Source: Maratus speciosus | Lineage: Eukaryota; Arthropoda; Arachnida; Araneae; Salticidae | DNA: 64,000 nucleotides | Direction of reading: 5' to 3' | NCBI GenBank assembly: GCA_963932465.1 | Contig: OZ010799.1 | Location: 282,978,083-283,042,082 of the forward strand | Part shown: positions 32,201 to 42,064 of the stretch, piece by piece | Layout: each line of letters begins with the position of its first letter | Position numbering within the stretch: the first letter of the stretch is position 1 | Notes under the pieces: model-generated | What the model was told of the DNA's origin: nothing | Seen by the model: only the letters and a program-made list of their open reading frames with translations | The model's database searches: none | Translations under genes and position numbers: made by a program

Positions 32201-34533
32201 AGGCAAAAAATACGAAGAGGTTCGTTCTGCAAGTAGCAGGTAGAATTTTTGACCCCTTGGGTCTCATATCGCCATTTACAATACGAATTAAACTGTTGTT
32301 TCAAGAATTGTGGAATAGGAATTTAACATGGGATGAAGAATTGCCCCCCGATATTTCAAAGCTGTGGGAACAATGGTGTTCCGAGTTACCTCAATTAGTA
32401 CAACTAAATATTCCTCGAAATGTGTTTCAGTTCCCTGAAGACTCTGAATATAAAGTAATACTGCACACCTTTGCCGATGCCAGTTCCAAAGCATACGGTG
32501 CTGTCATATATCTCCAAATATATTCCAAGACCCAGTCTTCCATTAAATTGCTAACATCGAAAAGCAGAGTGGCACCCCTGAGAAAGGTGTCATTACCCCG
32601 GCTGGAACTGTTGGGTGCATTACTAGCAGCGCGTCTAACTTGTGAGGTGAAGAAGGTGCTAGATCGCAAGGGACCGTCTTCTATGTTTCTATGGACCGAT
32701 TCCCAGATTGCCCTTTATTGGATAAGGGGGTCTGCAAATAGGTGGAAATCATTCGTGTCTAACCGGGTCAAAGAAATCCAATCACTGACAGACCCATCCA
32801 GGTGGTTTCATTGTGCAGGGTCTGAGAATCCTGCAGATTTGCTGACTAGAGGTATAAAATCGGAAGATCTTATTCAGAGTCACAAATGGTGGACTGGTCC
32901 AGAATTTCTCAAGGACTCGTTAGATATTTGTAACAACGAACAATCACTAGTAGTTCCAGATCAGGAGATCTATTTAAATGAACTAAAAGGAGACTCCGTG
33001 GACAATATTCATGACTTTACCACCTTATCTATCACCACTGAACATTCTATAATTGAACACATTTTTTCATTGACTAATAATTTTATAAAATTAATACGTA
33101 TAATTAGTTTTATTTTTAGATTTTACAAGAATTGTCGCAACCCACAGAAAACAAGGGGACCACTAACACTAGATGAAGTGAGACAAGCCGAATTATTTTT
33201 AATTCGGTCAGCACAAAAGGGTGAGTTTCGAGATGAAATAAAATGTCTCAAAAAGGGTAAGCCTGTTAAGCATAATAGTAGATTATCTTCTTTAAATGTA
33301 TTCCTGGGAAATGAAGGATTAATTAGAGTTGGTGGCCGTTTATCGCATGCCGATTTGCCGCATAACTCTAAATTTCCAATTGTGTTGCCTGCCAATCATA
33401 AGTTAACAAATATTATCTTAAATTATTTCCATTTGAAGTATTTTCATTTAGGCCCACAAGCCTTGCTTTTCCATGTTAGACAGAAATTTTGGCCACTTAA
33501 TGGCAGGAATAATTGCCGGAAAATTGTTCACAAATGTGTGACATGCTTCAAAAATAAGCCTGTTGTCAGCTCCCAGTTGATGGCCGATCTGCCAAGGGAA
33601 CGTGTGACCCCAAATTTTGCATTTTCCGTGACAGGCCTGGATTACTGTGGACCCTTTTCTATTAAATTTAGAAATCAAAGGAAGGGTGTATTAAATAAAG
33701 TTTATGTAGTAGTGTATATATGTCTATGCACCAAAGCAATACACCTGGACTTTGTTTCAGATCTCACAACTCAAGCTTTTATAGCTAGTTTAAAACGTTT
33801 CTTTGGCAGACGAGGGAAATGTGCCAAAATTCTATCTGATAATGCAAAAACGTTCATTGGAGCTGACATCGAGTTGAAAAAATTGCATAAACTGGTTAGT
33901 GTCCCAGATGAGGAATTGTGTAACCTTTTAACCCAGGAGGGTATCAAATGGGAATTTATTCCCCCCAAATCTCCTAATTTTGGCGGCATCTGGGAAGCAG
34001 CAGTAAAATCGTTCAAGTTTCATTTGAAAAGGGTAATAGGTGATCAAAAATTAACTTTAGAAGAATTTTTAACGATATTAGCGGAAATTGAGGGAGTTTT
34101 GAACTCTCGCCCCCTTACCCCACTATCCCCAGATTTTGAAAATTTCGAAACTTTGACACCCTCACATTTCCTTATCGGTAGGCCAATTACTTCGATCGCC
34201 GAACCTCAGTTAGATGAAATTAATGAAAATAGATTGGCAAAATGGCAGATAATCACCAAATTTAGCCAACAAATTTGGAAACTTTGGAAGCGCGATTATT
34301 TGAATAATCTCCAACAGAGGGGGAAATGGAAATTTAAAAAAGATGATGTACAGAAAGGAACTTTGGTACTAATAAAGCAGGAAAATTTACCTTCCACCAA
34401 ATGGTTGGTTGGTAGAATAGTAGAAGTTTTTAAGGGAAGGGATAATATAATTCGAACGGTGAATTTACGCTTACCAGATGGGCGAATTTTTAAAAGAAAC
34501 GTCCGAGATGTCTGTATATTACCAGTTGAGTAA
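29278..34533 (+). CDS. BEL/Pao gag-pol polyprotein, 1751 aa, intact
   Basis: One uninterrupted frame encodes every enzyme needed for reverse transcription and integration. The N-terminal ~110 residues are charged and likely coiled-coil. A BEL-type gag domain starts at residue ~122 (LPQFSGRYTEW). Zinc knuckles of C-x2-C-x3-H-x4-C form begin at C323 and C356, with a third (C-x2-C-x3-H-x4-H) at C375. The aspartic protease active site is D471-T-A. Reverse transcriptase shows D803 (ADIEKAF) and YVDD with D886/D887. RNase H has D1067 (FADAS) and D1141 (TDSQ). Integrase has an HHCC zinc module from H1385, and catalytic D1455, D1521 and E1573. A conserved BEL C-terminal domain follows (TKWLVGRIVEVFKGRD). 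The ATG lies ~95 nt after the LTR. The length is typical for the family and no catalytic residue looks lost, so it may be active. Confidence 0.96.
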   Translation: MSVATPAISGTVVLNRKRGNIRGQVTRISNALKSKLGPKELDLKLNSLQTLKKKTDELRNEAYSIIADEDLEEFENSLTEIEEQLEAIEVSLLDLIKPSISSVESQNNSNDRGISNEAKIKLPSINLPQFSGRYTEWMNFKLQFTTLIDSNVELNDAQKLYYLQSSLTGPVKQLQNIDDSYTSLFEALKKRFENKRLLVNSHISELLSNNKIKIENAKEIRNLVDNLLSHLRALKQLELEQNTLSESILMYFVLQRIDDESRKAFEMSLDSNELPEWNNFIDFLLKRAQALENVQKNNIATKPRFEIASKQKSFVLQGDKLNCAICKQPHLIFRCQKYLASPVQERLNQIRKLRLCYNCLSPHTLNRCNKLNNKCKVCYSDHHTTLHGANFSKSCYENKQSNHIMNSSPIKNEEKINTNSVEIISNAKTLSCQNNYNQTVSGASYNALISTATVYLRGRNDFFFPFVAILDTASNISLITFSAAELLGLDKYKVRSVVSGLNDAICKIKNRIHVEISNKDRTFKKFCNMFLVPKITDLNPMSGVDISNLKLPRNLVYANPKFFEPQRIQVLLGADVYYDLLLTGQMKIPETSIILQNSYLGWIAGGVIHDENENNETKYNCYLLENQDELDLKVFWDLETIGIRDDPVNVKNEDILEKFREKVRFINNRYEICLPWKRDLEELNNNYQIAQTRLATLVKRMKRDTSLYENYRKILDEYLEMKIIEIVPESEENSNNPIFYLPHHTVFKQDSVYTKCRIVFDASSHEAGELSLNDCLDAGSNLNPNIFHLLIFFRLNKIAVLADIEKAFLQISINEKDRDVLRFLFIDDNPVNGDEFKVIMYRFLRLTFGLNSSPFLLSATIKQHLSKFKKEYPVTTEILDSCIYVDDLIAGSDTVQDALNISQQSHRIMKEASMTFRKWISNNDVVMESWEKNGFSTLPQPFEENKPHKVLGLLWQPKQDMLRIDIDNLVEFLCKAKNTKRFVLQVAGRIFDPLGLISPFTIRIKLLFQELWNRNLTWDEELPPDISKLWEQWCSELPQLVQLNIPRNVFQFPEDSEYKVILHTFADASSKAYGAVIYLQIYSKTQSSIKLLTSKSRVAPLRKVSLPRLELLGALLAARLTCEVKKVLDRKGPSSMFLWTDSQIALYWIRGSANRWKSFVSNRVKEIQSLTDPSRWFHCAGSENPADLLTRGIKSEDLIQSHKWWTGPEFLKDSLDICNNEQSLVVPDQEIYLNELKGDSVDNIHDFTTLSITTEHSIIEHIFSLTNNFIKLIRIISFIFRFYKNCRNPQKTRGPLTLDEVRQAELFLIRSAQKGEFRDEIKCLKKGKPVKHNSRLSSLNVFLGNEGLIRVGGRLSHADLPHNSKFPIVLPANHKLTNIILNYFHLKYFHLGPQALLFHVRQKFWPLNGRNNCRKIVHKCVTCFKNKPVVSSQLMADLPRERVTPNFAFSVTGLDYCGPFSIKFRNQRKGVLNKVYVVVYICLCTKAIHLDFVSDLTTQAFIASLKRFFGRRGKCAKILSDNAKTFIGADIELKKLHKLVSVPDEELCNLLTQEGIKWEFIPPKSPNFGGIWEAAVKSFKFHLKRVIGDQKLTLEEFLTILAEIEGVLNSRPLTPLSPDFENFETLTPSHFLIGRPITSIAEPQLDEINENRLAKWQIITKFSQQIWKLWKRDYLNNLQQRGKWKFKKDDVQKGTLVLIKQENLPSTKWLVGRIVEVFKGRDNIIRTVNLRLPDGRIFKRNVRDVCILPVE

Positions 34534-34735
34534 CAAATTTCCTTTCTTTCCCTAAGCAAACTTTAAAATGTATATATTATTTCTGTATTTATTCTAGTGT
34601 TATAGTGAATTTATTCTTGTATTATTATTGTGTATGTAAGTTGTTATATGCTATAATTTTTCTTGTGTGAACATTTTTTTTTGCAAATTTATATGTTAAT
34701 GTATATTGAAATTTGCATTTCAATCCCCGGGGGAG
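34534..34735 (+). other. BEL 3' untranslated region with purine tract
   Basis: About 200 bp of AT-rich DNA follows the stop codon. CCCCGGGGGAG ends exactly at the right LTR, with GGGGGAG at 34729-34735 as the likely polypurine tract for plus-strand priming. Confidence 0.75.
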
Positions 34736-35000
34736 TGTTTCCTCCGTATATCATAATTTGTGAGAGGGCGCTACAAGCGCTTTGGACTGGAAGGGGCGCG
34801 GGCGAGGATTCCCCGCCAGTTTGTTGTTGTTGTTCTCCATGTAAGTTACGACGTAAGCGCAATGTATCAACCATTGCCAGTCTCCTTTGAATTTTATGTA
34901 AATAATTAAATGTTGTGTTGTGTTTTAGAAGCGTGGACTACCTATCCATTGACCACAGTACAGTCACATTCCTATAAAAGTGAGCTATCGAATACAAGTT
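34736..35000 (+). repeat. BEL 3' LTR, 265 bp
   Basis: No difference from 28917-29181 was seen on reading. The sequence diverges from the left-LTR context right after ATACAAGTT, which fixes the end. Small frames on both strands here are by-products of the LTR. Confidence 0.93.
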
Positions 35001-36387
35001 ATATATAAGGTATCTGAGAGTACTCATAAATTAAATTTATTCTTTTAATATTGTGATAACATCTGAACATAATGAAATTAGAACACATACTAGAGAATTT
35101 ATGGAAAAGTGGTAATAGTGTGGTACCACTATTATCATAACAATGCAATACTATAGAGTGCATATAGAAGGAGTTTTTTTTACAGTTTTTCTTGTGTCAA
35201 AAATGAGCGATAATCAAATTTTAATGGACTGTAGCATAGTATCAGGAAAATATATCATCTTAGTTAAAAAACTGTAGAAGATATATTTGATACTCAGTTG
35301 AAAATTTTGTAAATATTTATAAAATTTAAATTTATTATATTCATGCTTTTCCTTTTATTTATATAACTTATGAATTGTAAGGAAAATTTCTAAGTTATGG
35401 AGTTTAAGTTATAGAGATTAAACTAATGTTTAATCATGATGTCGAAAGAATGTAAATTCCTAAGAAAACTCCTAGACAATTCCTAATATTATCAATATCT
35501 GTTAATAATGTAAGTAATAATTTGTTAGTAAAATAAGAGGAGATTATTTAGAATATAATTTACTCCATGTTAGAAAAATATTTATACTGTATTTCTAATT
35601 TTTAAAAAAACAATTCCCACAGTTTTGTGTTTAAGAGGTAACTTATTGATTTTGTCTTGACAGAATTGGAGAAAATTTTAGACTACCGGGTAACACTATT
35701 GTAATCAGAACTCATGCTTTTCCCCAATGAACTTGTAGGTCACGGATCCACCAGTTCACCGGTTTTTATGAGGGGGGGGGGGTATTCGGTGTGAAAGTTT
35801 CTTATTATGTAACAAATAAATGCGTTAAGTCGAATAATCATGTCGTGCTTTTTACGACACATTACTGGATTAGTACTATATTTTAATCAGCCATTGGTAA
35901 GGTTGTATAGCAGTCGTACCACTTAGGGCAATCATCGCTATTAGAGGTGTCAACACTGTGGAAATTTAGAAGCTATGGACCGATAGAATACCGCGGTTGA
36001 CTTAATTAATCAACTCTATCGATTGTGGATAGTGATGAGATTTGTAAAGCCCAATCTAACAACCATTGATTCATGATGCCGTCAAGACAGATTAGGCCGT
36101 ATGAGTGGCGAAAAAAGAACTATGAAGAAATCTAGGGTTTTCCCAAATAAAACATAGGCTGAAGTCATTCGAAACTGTTTATTTCATCACAACATATCAA
36201 CGTAAACAATTCCCATAGAGTGATAAATATCAGAGCCATCATGCTTGAGCACGAACAAATTATTCATGCTAAAAAGATGTTAAATAACAAATTTAAAGTT
36301 CTACGTGACTTAGGACATAAGGTAACAGATTAGGTAAACAATCAAACAGCACAAAAATACTTCTTGTGAGTTCATACTCGAGCGTTT
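35001..36387. other. AT-rich sequence, nothing recognised
   Basis: A G-run (35772-35782) and a short TTGACTTAATTAATCAA palindrome (~35997) are the only notable marks. No coding signal is seen. Confidence 0.5.
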
Positions 36388-36389
36388 TA

Positions 36390-37016
36390 CAGTCCTCAGC
36401 AAAAGTTTAGACACTGTGATTGGACTTTTAAATAAAAAATACGAGCACTTGGGTTATACAAATGGCTGTACTTATTTTTAAATGCCTTTTAAACGTTTTA
36501 GGACAGAAATAACGGTTTTAATGTAGGATATTATTTAATTTAACTGAAAAAAGTGAAATTTGCATATTGCAAAAGTTTAGACACTTTTATGATTTTTTGG
36601 CATCTCTTGACGGAAAAACGCAAATTTCAAACTTATGACGTCACATGCATGAAGTATTTAAGTGCACCTCGCGATAGTATCAGTTAGTGAAAGTGCCGCG
36701 AGCTAGAAATTTTCAGTCAGATGAAGTAATCAATGCATGGAAGCTTAAATCAAAAGGGAAGACTGTTGCAGAAATTTCAGCTTCTTTGAATCGTCCAAAG
36801 AAGACTGTCTATTATGTGCTGTCTAAGGGTGACTCTTTCAAAGCAAAATATAGATCTGGATGGCCTCGTGTGGCCGGAAAACGAGATTATAGAAGGATCC
36901 ATAAACTGGCATCTAGACAAATGATGACTGCTAATCGCATTAAAAGTGAGTCAGAGCTTTATGTGTCAACGGATACTTTCGTAGGTGAATTAAAGGAAGA
37001 TGTACATTAGTTTACA
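36390..37016 (+). mobile_element. 5' part of a Tc1-like transposon
   Basis: The end CAGTCCTCAGCAAAAGTTTAG follows TA (36388-36389), and the motif GCAAAAGTTTAGACAC recurs at ~36570, as in Tc1-type inverted ends. A transposase N-terminus follows. No right-hand end is found downstream, so the copy is truncated. Confidence 0.75.
36687..37010 (+). pseudogene. Tc1-like transposase, N-terminal fragment with lost start
   Basis: The 107-codon frame encodes the paired-like DNA-binding region of a Tc1 transposase: a first helix-turn-helix (AWKLKSKGKTVAEISASLNRPKKTVYYVL), then the linker R-S-G-W-P-R (normally GRPR-like), then a second helix region (HKLASRQMMTANRIKSE). The natural initiator position reads GTG, not ATG, and no in-frame ATG lies nearby upstream, so the start codon is apparently mutated. 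The DDE catalytic domain (normally ~200 more residues) is missing. Downstream fragments near 37017-37110 are frame-broken. Not functional; it may be a source of terminal sequence only. Confidence 0.82.
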
Positions 37017-37319
37017 TGAAAATGATAAAACAACCAGCCTTGAAATCTCACAACAAATTGACTCCTTTCCGTCACGGAGTAATTATATTTATAAAACTGA
37101 TGAAATAATGGGTTGAAACCAGAATTTATAAATGATTTTTTTAGAAAATATGAACTTGCTTATTTTCACGTACATTATAAAAGGAAACTTTTAATTAAAT
37201 ATTCTTGGTGCTGTCTGTCAGTCTTGGCATTAAAATTAGGTGTCCTTTTTAAGGACACTGCCCTCGAAAGAGTTAATGATTTGGGCCTCACTTTGTTTTA
37301 ATTCTCAAGTATATCTGGA

Positions 37320-38735
37320 GTTTCTCAATGGTTTCCCAACGTGGGGCGAAGGCCTTGACATTGTAGGGGGGCAATTTCGAATTTATTACCCATTCCTTCA
37401 CTATCAGTTTCTTTGGTCTTTAAATAAATTAAATACAAGTAAATTTTTAAAAATCAGTTATGTTGTTTAATTTTTAAAATATTTCTAATTAAATGTGTAA
37501 AATAAATTTCAAAACAGAATAATTAAACAGATAATTCTTAATTATTTGACATATTTTTTTCTCTATTAAAATATTTTATGATTTTCTGGTTCTTATTTTA
37601 CAGTATTTCGTAACGTTTTTGATTATTTATTGTATGACCTTCCTGATTGCTCTGCTATAGGTCACGGGAATAATCTTTTATATACTATTTAAAAGTATAA
37701 ATAAATTTGACTGTCATGAATATATTTAACATAAAAAACATTCGAAATATCTGAATACGGTACTACCAACTTTATAAAACTTAAATAGCATTAGAAAAGA
37801 AAATGGGTAGATAGTTATATCAAAGGCTTTAATGCAGGTGTCCCATTCATTAAATAAATTTACAAGATGATATATACATTTTATATTTTAAAGTCAGATA
37901 ATACATGGACAATTAACGATATTGGAAAGTTAAAACAGAGAAAATGTGTTGTGATGGGGAATAATGACTACTTAAATTTGATAAAAATGAGAATTTTGAA
38001 ATGCTTCTTGCGTATTGTGTTATCCATAGAAAAATAATTTAGGCCCTTAACCTATGATTTACGTCTGAACAGCTCCACGGTTTGGCAAATCCATAGCTAC
38101 CACTAAAATTTAATAGAGATTTTCGCCTTGTTTAATCATGGAATTTCGATAATTAAATAAAACAATATGTATTAAGAAATTTTAGTGGTAAGAGGAATTT
38201 GCATTTGGCCCGATCATCGTACACGGACTATGCCCGTAGTTGTAGGTTAAGTAAGTGTTAATGCCAGTAAGTGAGTAAGTGTTAATGCCAAAAACTTTTC
38301 CAACAACCCTTAGTAAGTTACAAAAAGTAATTATAAAATGTGTGAATGTAATCAATTTTAACGTTAAATGTCTCTTTTAAAAATATTTTGAGAAGACAAA
38401 AAACGACCGTATGACACTTTTCTTTGATATTGAGTAAAGTTAGAAAAGTACAACAAAATTCTTTTTGTAGATAGGCGAAGATGTATAACCTCACTGCATT
38501 TATAAAATTATGTTAAAAACACATTTATGACAGAAGATTGATCTCTTTGCTAAGTTTAAAAAAAATGTGAAATGAATAGTTCCATGGCTTTATCATGTTT
38601 CCTCGTGTTAATAGATTATATACATGTATTTTAATAATAGGGGACATAATTTACATATTAAGGAGGGGGGGGGCATAGTGACATTACAGATGCTTTGGTG
38701 GGGCGTTGGCAATAAAAGGTTGGGAAATACTGATC
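37320..38735. mobile_element. Possible decayed hAT element
   Basis: Left: CAATGGTTTCCCAACGTGGGG near 37326. Right, reversed: CAGTATTTCCCAACCTTTTATTG then GCCCC, ending near 38732. Both carry G-runs just inside (37367-37372, 38665-38674). CAGTG(G/T)TTCCCAAC-type ends are common in hAT elements. The flanking 8-mers do not match, and no transposase remains, so this is tentative. Confidence 0.35.
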
Positions 38736-38956
38736 CGTTTCCCAACATCATCCGTTTCCCCTTACATAAAACAAGTAACAATTGCTTGCAAACCTTAAAA
38801 ATGACAAATAATTCTTATGCCAATAGAACTGCATCTTGTTTTTTATCAATTGCATATCAAAAATTCATTTCAGGAGAAACAAAAGATATACACTAATCAT
38901 TCATTTTTTTTCAACACCCTAAATATTTATTATTATTATTTTCCAGACACAGGAGA

Positions 38957-38959
<3 letters not shown>

Positions 38960-39041
<82 letters not shown>
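38960..39041 (+). repeat. Long poly(A) tract followed by (AT)n
   Basis: About 46 A then ~18 AT dinucleotides. The frames crossing this on both strands (poly-Lys/poly-Tyr-Ile, poly-Phe) are artefacts. It could be the tail of a retroposon, but no body was recognised upstream. Confidence 0.9.
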
Positions 39042-39044
<3 letters not shown>

Positions 39045-40130
39045 CTGTTTATGTATTATACTATACTGAATAACACTTTGATTGATGTGCCCACAGGAAC
39101 TGCTTTCATCGACGGTATTAATTATTAGCGTTCTTTTTTCTTGCACATTTTTTATTTTGTTCTTTTGAAAAAAAAAATGTAGTTTTGAAAAAATGTCGTT
39201 TATTTAATTTTACGTTTTAGAATGATTAATATGACACATACATTTATTTTTCTTGGGGGATGAATTTAGTTTTTTTGACATTAAATAATGTGATTATTCG
39301 CATTCCTGTAGTTTAATTTAGTATTCGATAAATCTACCATAGTCATAAATAAAATATTGAAAATTTCCAAATTTTTCGAATGTTTTTATGCCGAAGGCAA
39401 CATTTGTCGCTCTATGTAAAATTTGGCATATTATATTCGGTTTTGATTTTTTTCTTTTAAACATATACTTTTTGAACAACGGAGATATTTATATATTATT
39501 TTTCCTAAGAATTTTTTAGAGATAATAAAAAAATGCATATAAATTAATGAAAAATTTCGTATAAAGTTTTTAATTTTCAGCACTAGTTTTACCAAATAGC
39601 ATTCTTTGTGCTTTTTAAGCGCAGAACTTGCAAAACATTTCAACAATTAAATAAGGAAAAAAATAGCCCAATATTGCAAATTGATCTTTACACAACATTT
39701 TTTTTCTAAAACAGTCTACGGATATAAGTAAAATTTAGTTTTAATACTATTTCATTGATTCACTAGACATGCAATTGATTTTGATCTTATTAAAATGTAA
39801 ATAAATAAATATATCTGTAATTTGATGAAAAAGTAATGATTTAACCATTTACAATGAATAAAAAAAAAAATATTTAAAAAAAAATATTATTAACAGAATG
39901 TATAATGTAACAGGTTTGGCATTTTTATCCACATATACTATTGGCTTGTGGATTATATTGCAATTATAATTCAATTAAAATTCGCAGGTATTTAGCTTAA
40001 AAAACAATTTTTCATACTTTTCTGAAAATGTTTGCAAAGCGTAAGACACAGCCGTGCTGGTAGGAAAAGCCCTGCATCAAGAGATAGCCATAATGATTAC
40101 TGGAAATCACATTCTTCTTTCAAGAAACAT
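39042..40130. other. AT-rich sequence, nothing recognised
   Basis: No coding or structural signal. The minus-strand frame at 39431-39646 is low-complexity. Confidence 0.5.
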
Positions 40131-40133
40131 TTA

Positions 40134-40657
40134 CGAGGGTTGTTCAATAATTACTATACCGAGTGTGTATAAAATATTTGTACAGCGATGGTTGATGTGA
40201 AATACTGAAACCTAATGTCTTAGATGCCCATATACTCAATTTCAGAGCCGTAGCTGTTATGTTAACATATTTTTTCGTTTTAGGTGTGAAAGGTGGCACC
40301 TATCTTGAAAGGGGGGGGGGGAGGAATTGTTATAAAGGCTGGTTTGGAGCTTATGGGGCTAGACCTGAAGCAGTTTTGTGATAGATATTTGACAGTGGAT
40401 GAGACGTGGCTACATCACTATGATCCCGAGTCCAAACGACAGTAGCCACGTCTCATTCACTGCCACCCCCCCACCCCCTTTCAAGCTAAGTGCGACCTCT
40501 CACAGCAAAAACATGAAAAAATATGTTAATATAGCAGCTACATTTCTGAGATTGAGCATATAGGCATCTAAGACATTAGGCTTCAATATACCACATCGAC
40601 CATCGCAGTACAAATATTTTATATACATTAGGGACAATAATTATTCAACCACCCTCG
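40134..40657. mobile_element. Mariner-derived inverted-repeat element, 524 bp
   Basis: TA then CGAGGGTTGTTCAATAATTA at the left; CAACCACCCTCG then TA at the right. These are mariner-type ends and duplication. The arms match for at least ~190 bp, and the similarity continues to the centre: both halves carry GAGACGTGGCTAC in opposite orientation, so the two arms are inverted copies of the same mariner piece. G-run and C-run (40310-40321, 40466-40484) also mirror each other. Confidence 0.82.
40344..40445 (+). pseudogene. Mariner transposase fragment
   Basis: The plus frame encodes a segment ending LTVDETWLHHYDPESKRQ and then TAG. This is the mariner motif around the first catalytic Asp of the DDE/D domain (usually V-T-x-DE-x-W-I-HHY-x-PE-x-K-Q). 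It is preceded by KQFCDRY-like sequence typical of the upstream helix. Only a few dozen codons survive. A second, inverted scrap of the same motif begins at ~40440, on the other side of the symmetry centre. Confidence 0.8.
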
Positions 40658-40764
40658 TAAAATTGACGAGTTTAAAAAAGAGAAACTCATCGTAATATTT
40701 AGCAACTGACATTTTTAATCTACATTTTCCAAGCAAACATTTTAAGTGAAAATATATTATGTTG
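40617..40764 (+). repeat. Direct duplicate 1 (350-bp spacing)
   Basis: The segment from 'atattttatatacattagggacaataattattcaacc' through the mariner right end and the following ~100 bp recurs at 40967-41116 with about six differences. Confidence 0.85.
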
Positions 40765-40839
40765 TCTTATGTACAGTGATGGAAAAAAAAAGCTATCTTC
40801 CTCTAAGCTTACTAACTCTGCCACATTTCATTGCAAGAA

Positions 40840-41460
40840 TAAGAAAGAAAAATCATGCGTCAAATATAGATTATGAAACATTTTCCAACACATTCAGAAT
40901 ACTATAGCAAAACTTCGCCGTTTATTCAGTTGAAATAGGGTATCTAATTGAATCATTTGGAAACATATTTTATATACACTAGGGACAATAATTATTCAAC
41001 CACTCTCGTAAAATTGTCAAGTTTAAAAAAAGAGAAACTCATCGTAATATTTAGCAACTGACATTTTTAATCTACATTTTCCAAGCAAACATTTTAAGTG
41101 AAAATATATTATATTGTCACTTAAAGCAGTTTTATAGTTTTATAGCAGTTCTATAGCAGTTTTATAGTTTTATAGTTTTAGTTTAGCGGTTTTATATAGC
41201 ATAAAGTCATTAGAATACACTGCAAACGATTTTCGCCGTCGTCGACTTTAATGTTACGGAATTCTTTGAGTGCCTCTGTAAATGAACTGTTAATGCTAAA
41301 CACTTCCTATTCAAAACCGAATATTACATGGTAAACTTCGTTAACATATACGAATTGCATGAAAATCCGATTATATTTAACTAAGTTACTGCACGGACGG
41401 AGAGACAAACCGAATCCATGAGCACTTTTCAACTATGTTGGAAAGTGTTAAAAATACGAG
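40840..41460 (+). repeat. Dispersed repeat (second copy of the 16.5-17.8 kb family)
   Basis: Outer parts 40850-40966 and 41200-41455 match 16530-16650 and 17550-17825 in the same order. The middle differs: here it is the mariner-end duplicate, there it is a MITE. Both copies are thus interrupted independently near the same region. Confidence 0.6.
40967..41116 (+). repeat. Direct duplicate 2 of the mariner right end region
   Basis: Carries CAACCACTCTCGTAAAATTG and the same downstream 100 bp as 40651-40760. A short TTTTATAG repeat run follows at 41121-41165. Confidence 0.85.
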
Positions 41461-41514
41461 TGGTAGCAATTGATTAATAATGACACCTGCTATTTAGTGT
41501 TATACAGGGTGTCC

Positions 41515-42064
41515 ATAATTAAACGACCCTACTTTAAAGTTGTCTACATACAAAACTATTGGTCAGAAAGTTGTGAAATTTTGTGACGGACATAATAAAG
41601 GAATGGAAATTTGTTTGAGCGAAAAACAAATAGTTCAAAATTTTGCCAACAGAGGGCGTTTTTTAATAAATTACACATTTAGCCACCGCCCACTGAATAC
41701 TGGGCCTAAGCTCTGAGAAAAAATGGCGGCTGTCGTAGATGGAATTTTCTTTTCAGAGTTAGTATAGCCCGTTCAATTCGAACACCAATAATATTTAAAC
41801 GTTTTTACGTTTTATTTTTTTCAGGGGACGGTCTGTATATGTGACTTATTTAATCTGAAAAAATAAAGCATAAAAAATGAAAACAAAGTGTAATTCATTA
41901 AAAAACGCCCTCTTGTAGCGAAATTTTGAACTAATTCTTTTTTTTTTTCGCTGAAACAAATTCTCATTCTTTCATTATGTTCGTCACAAAATTTCACAAC
42001 TTTCTGACCAATAGTTTCGTCTGTAGATAGCTTTAAAGTAGGGTCGTTTATCGTGGGTACCCTG
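41515..42064. mobile_element. TA-flanked CAGGGTGTCC inverted-repeat element, 550 bp
   Basis: TA-CAGGGTGTCCATAATTAAACG at the left pairs with ...CGTTTATCGTGGGTACCCTG-TA at the right. Arms of ~180 bp share GACCCTACTTTAAAG, 'ttggtcagaaagttgtgaaattttgtgac' and GAGGGCGTTTTTTAAT. The terminal bases match the 13295-15241 element, so both may use the same transposase. No frame is present. Confidence 0.78.

Larger units (their letters stand above)
28917..35000 (+). mobile_element. Full-length BEL/Pao LTR retrotransposon, 6.1 kb
   Basis: Two 265-bp LTRs (28917-29181, 34736-35000) bracket one 1,751-codon gag-pol frame. By eye the LTRs are identical, which implies a very recent insertion. A primer-site candidate follows the left LTR and a purine tract precedes the right one. 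The domain order (gag, zinc knuckles, aspartic protease, RT, RNase H, integrase) is that of BEL/Pao. There is no second frame for an envelope-like protein. The flanks 'gatgtc' and 'atatat' do not form the expected 4-6-bp duplication, which is odd for such a young copy. Confidence 0.95.

Noticed and set aside
29708..34559. Numerous minus-strand frames within the BEL element
   Set aside because: Shadows of the gag-pol frame on the other strand.
28917..35000. An envelope-carrying endogenous retrovirus
   Set aside because: Only one gag-pol frame is present, followed by ~200 bp of non-coding DNA before the LTR; no second frame for a membrane protein.
38817..39146. Frames with poly-Lys/Tyr-Ile or poly-Phe
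   Set aside because: Translation of the poly(A) and (AT)n tract.
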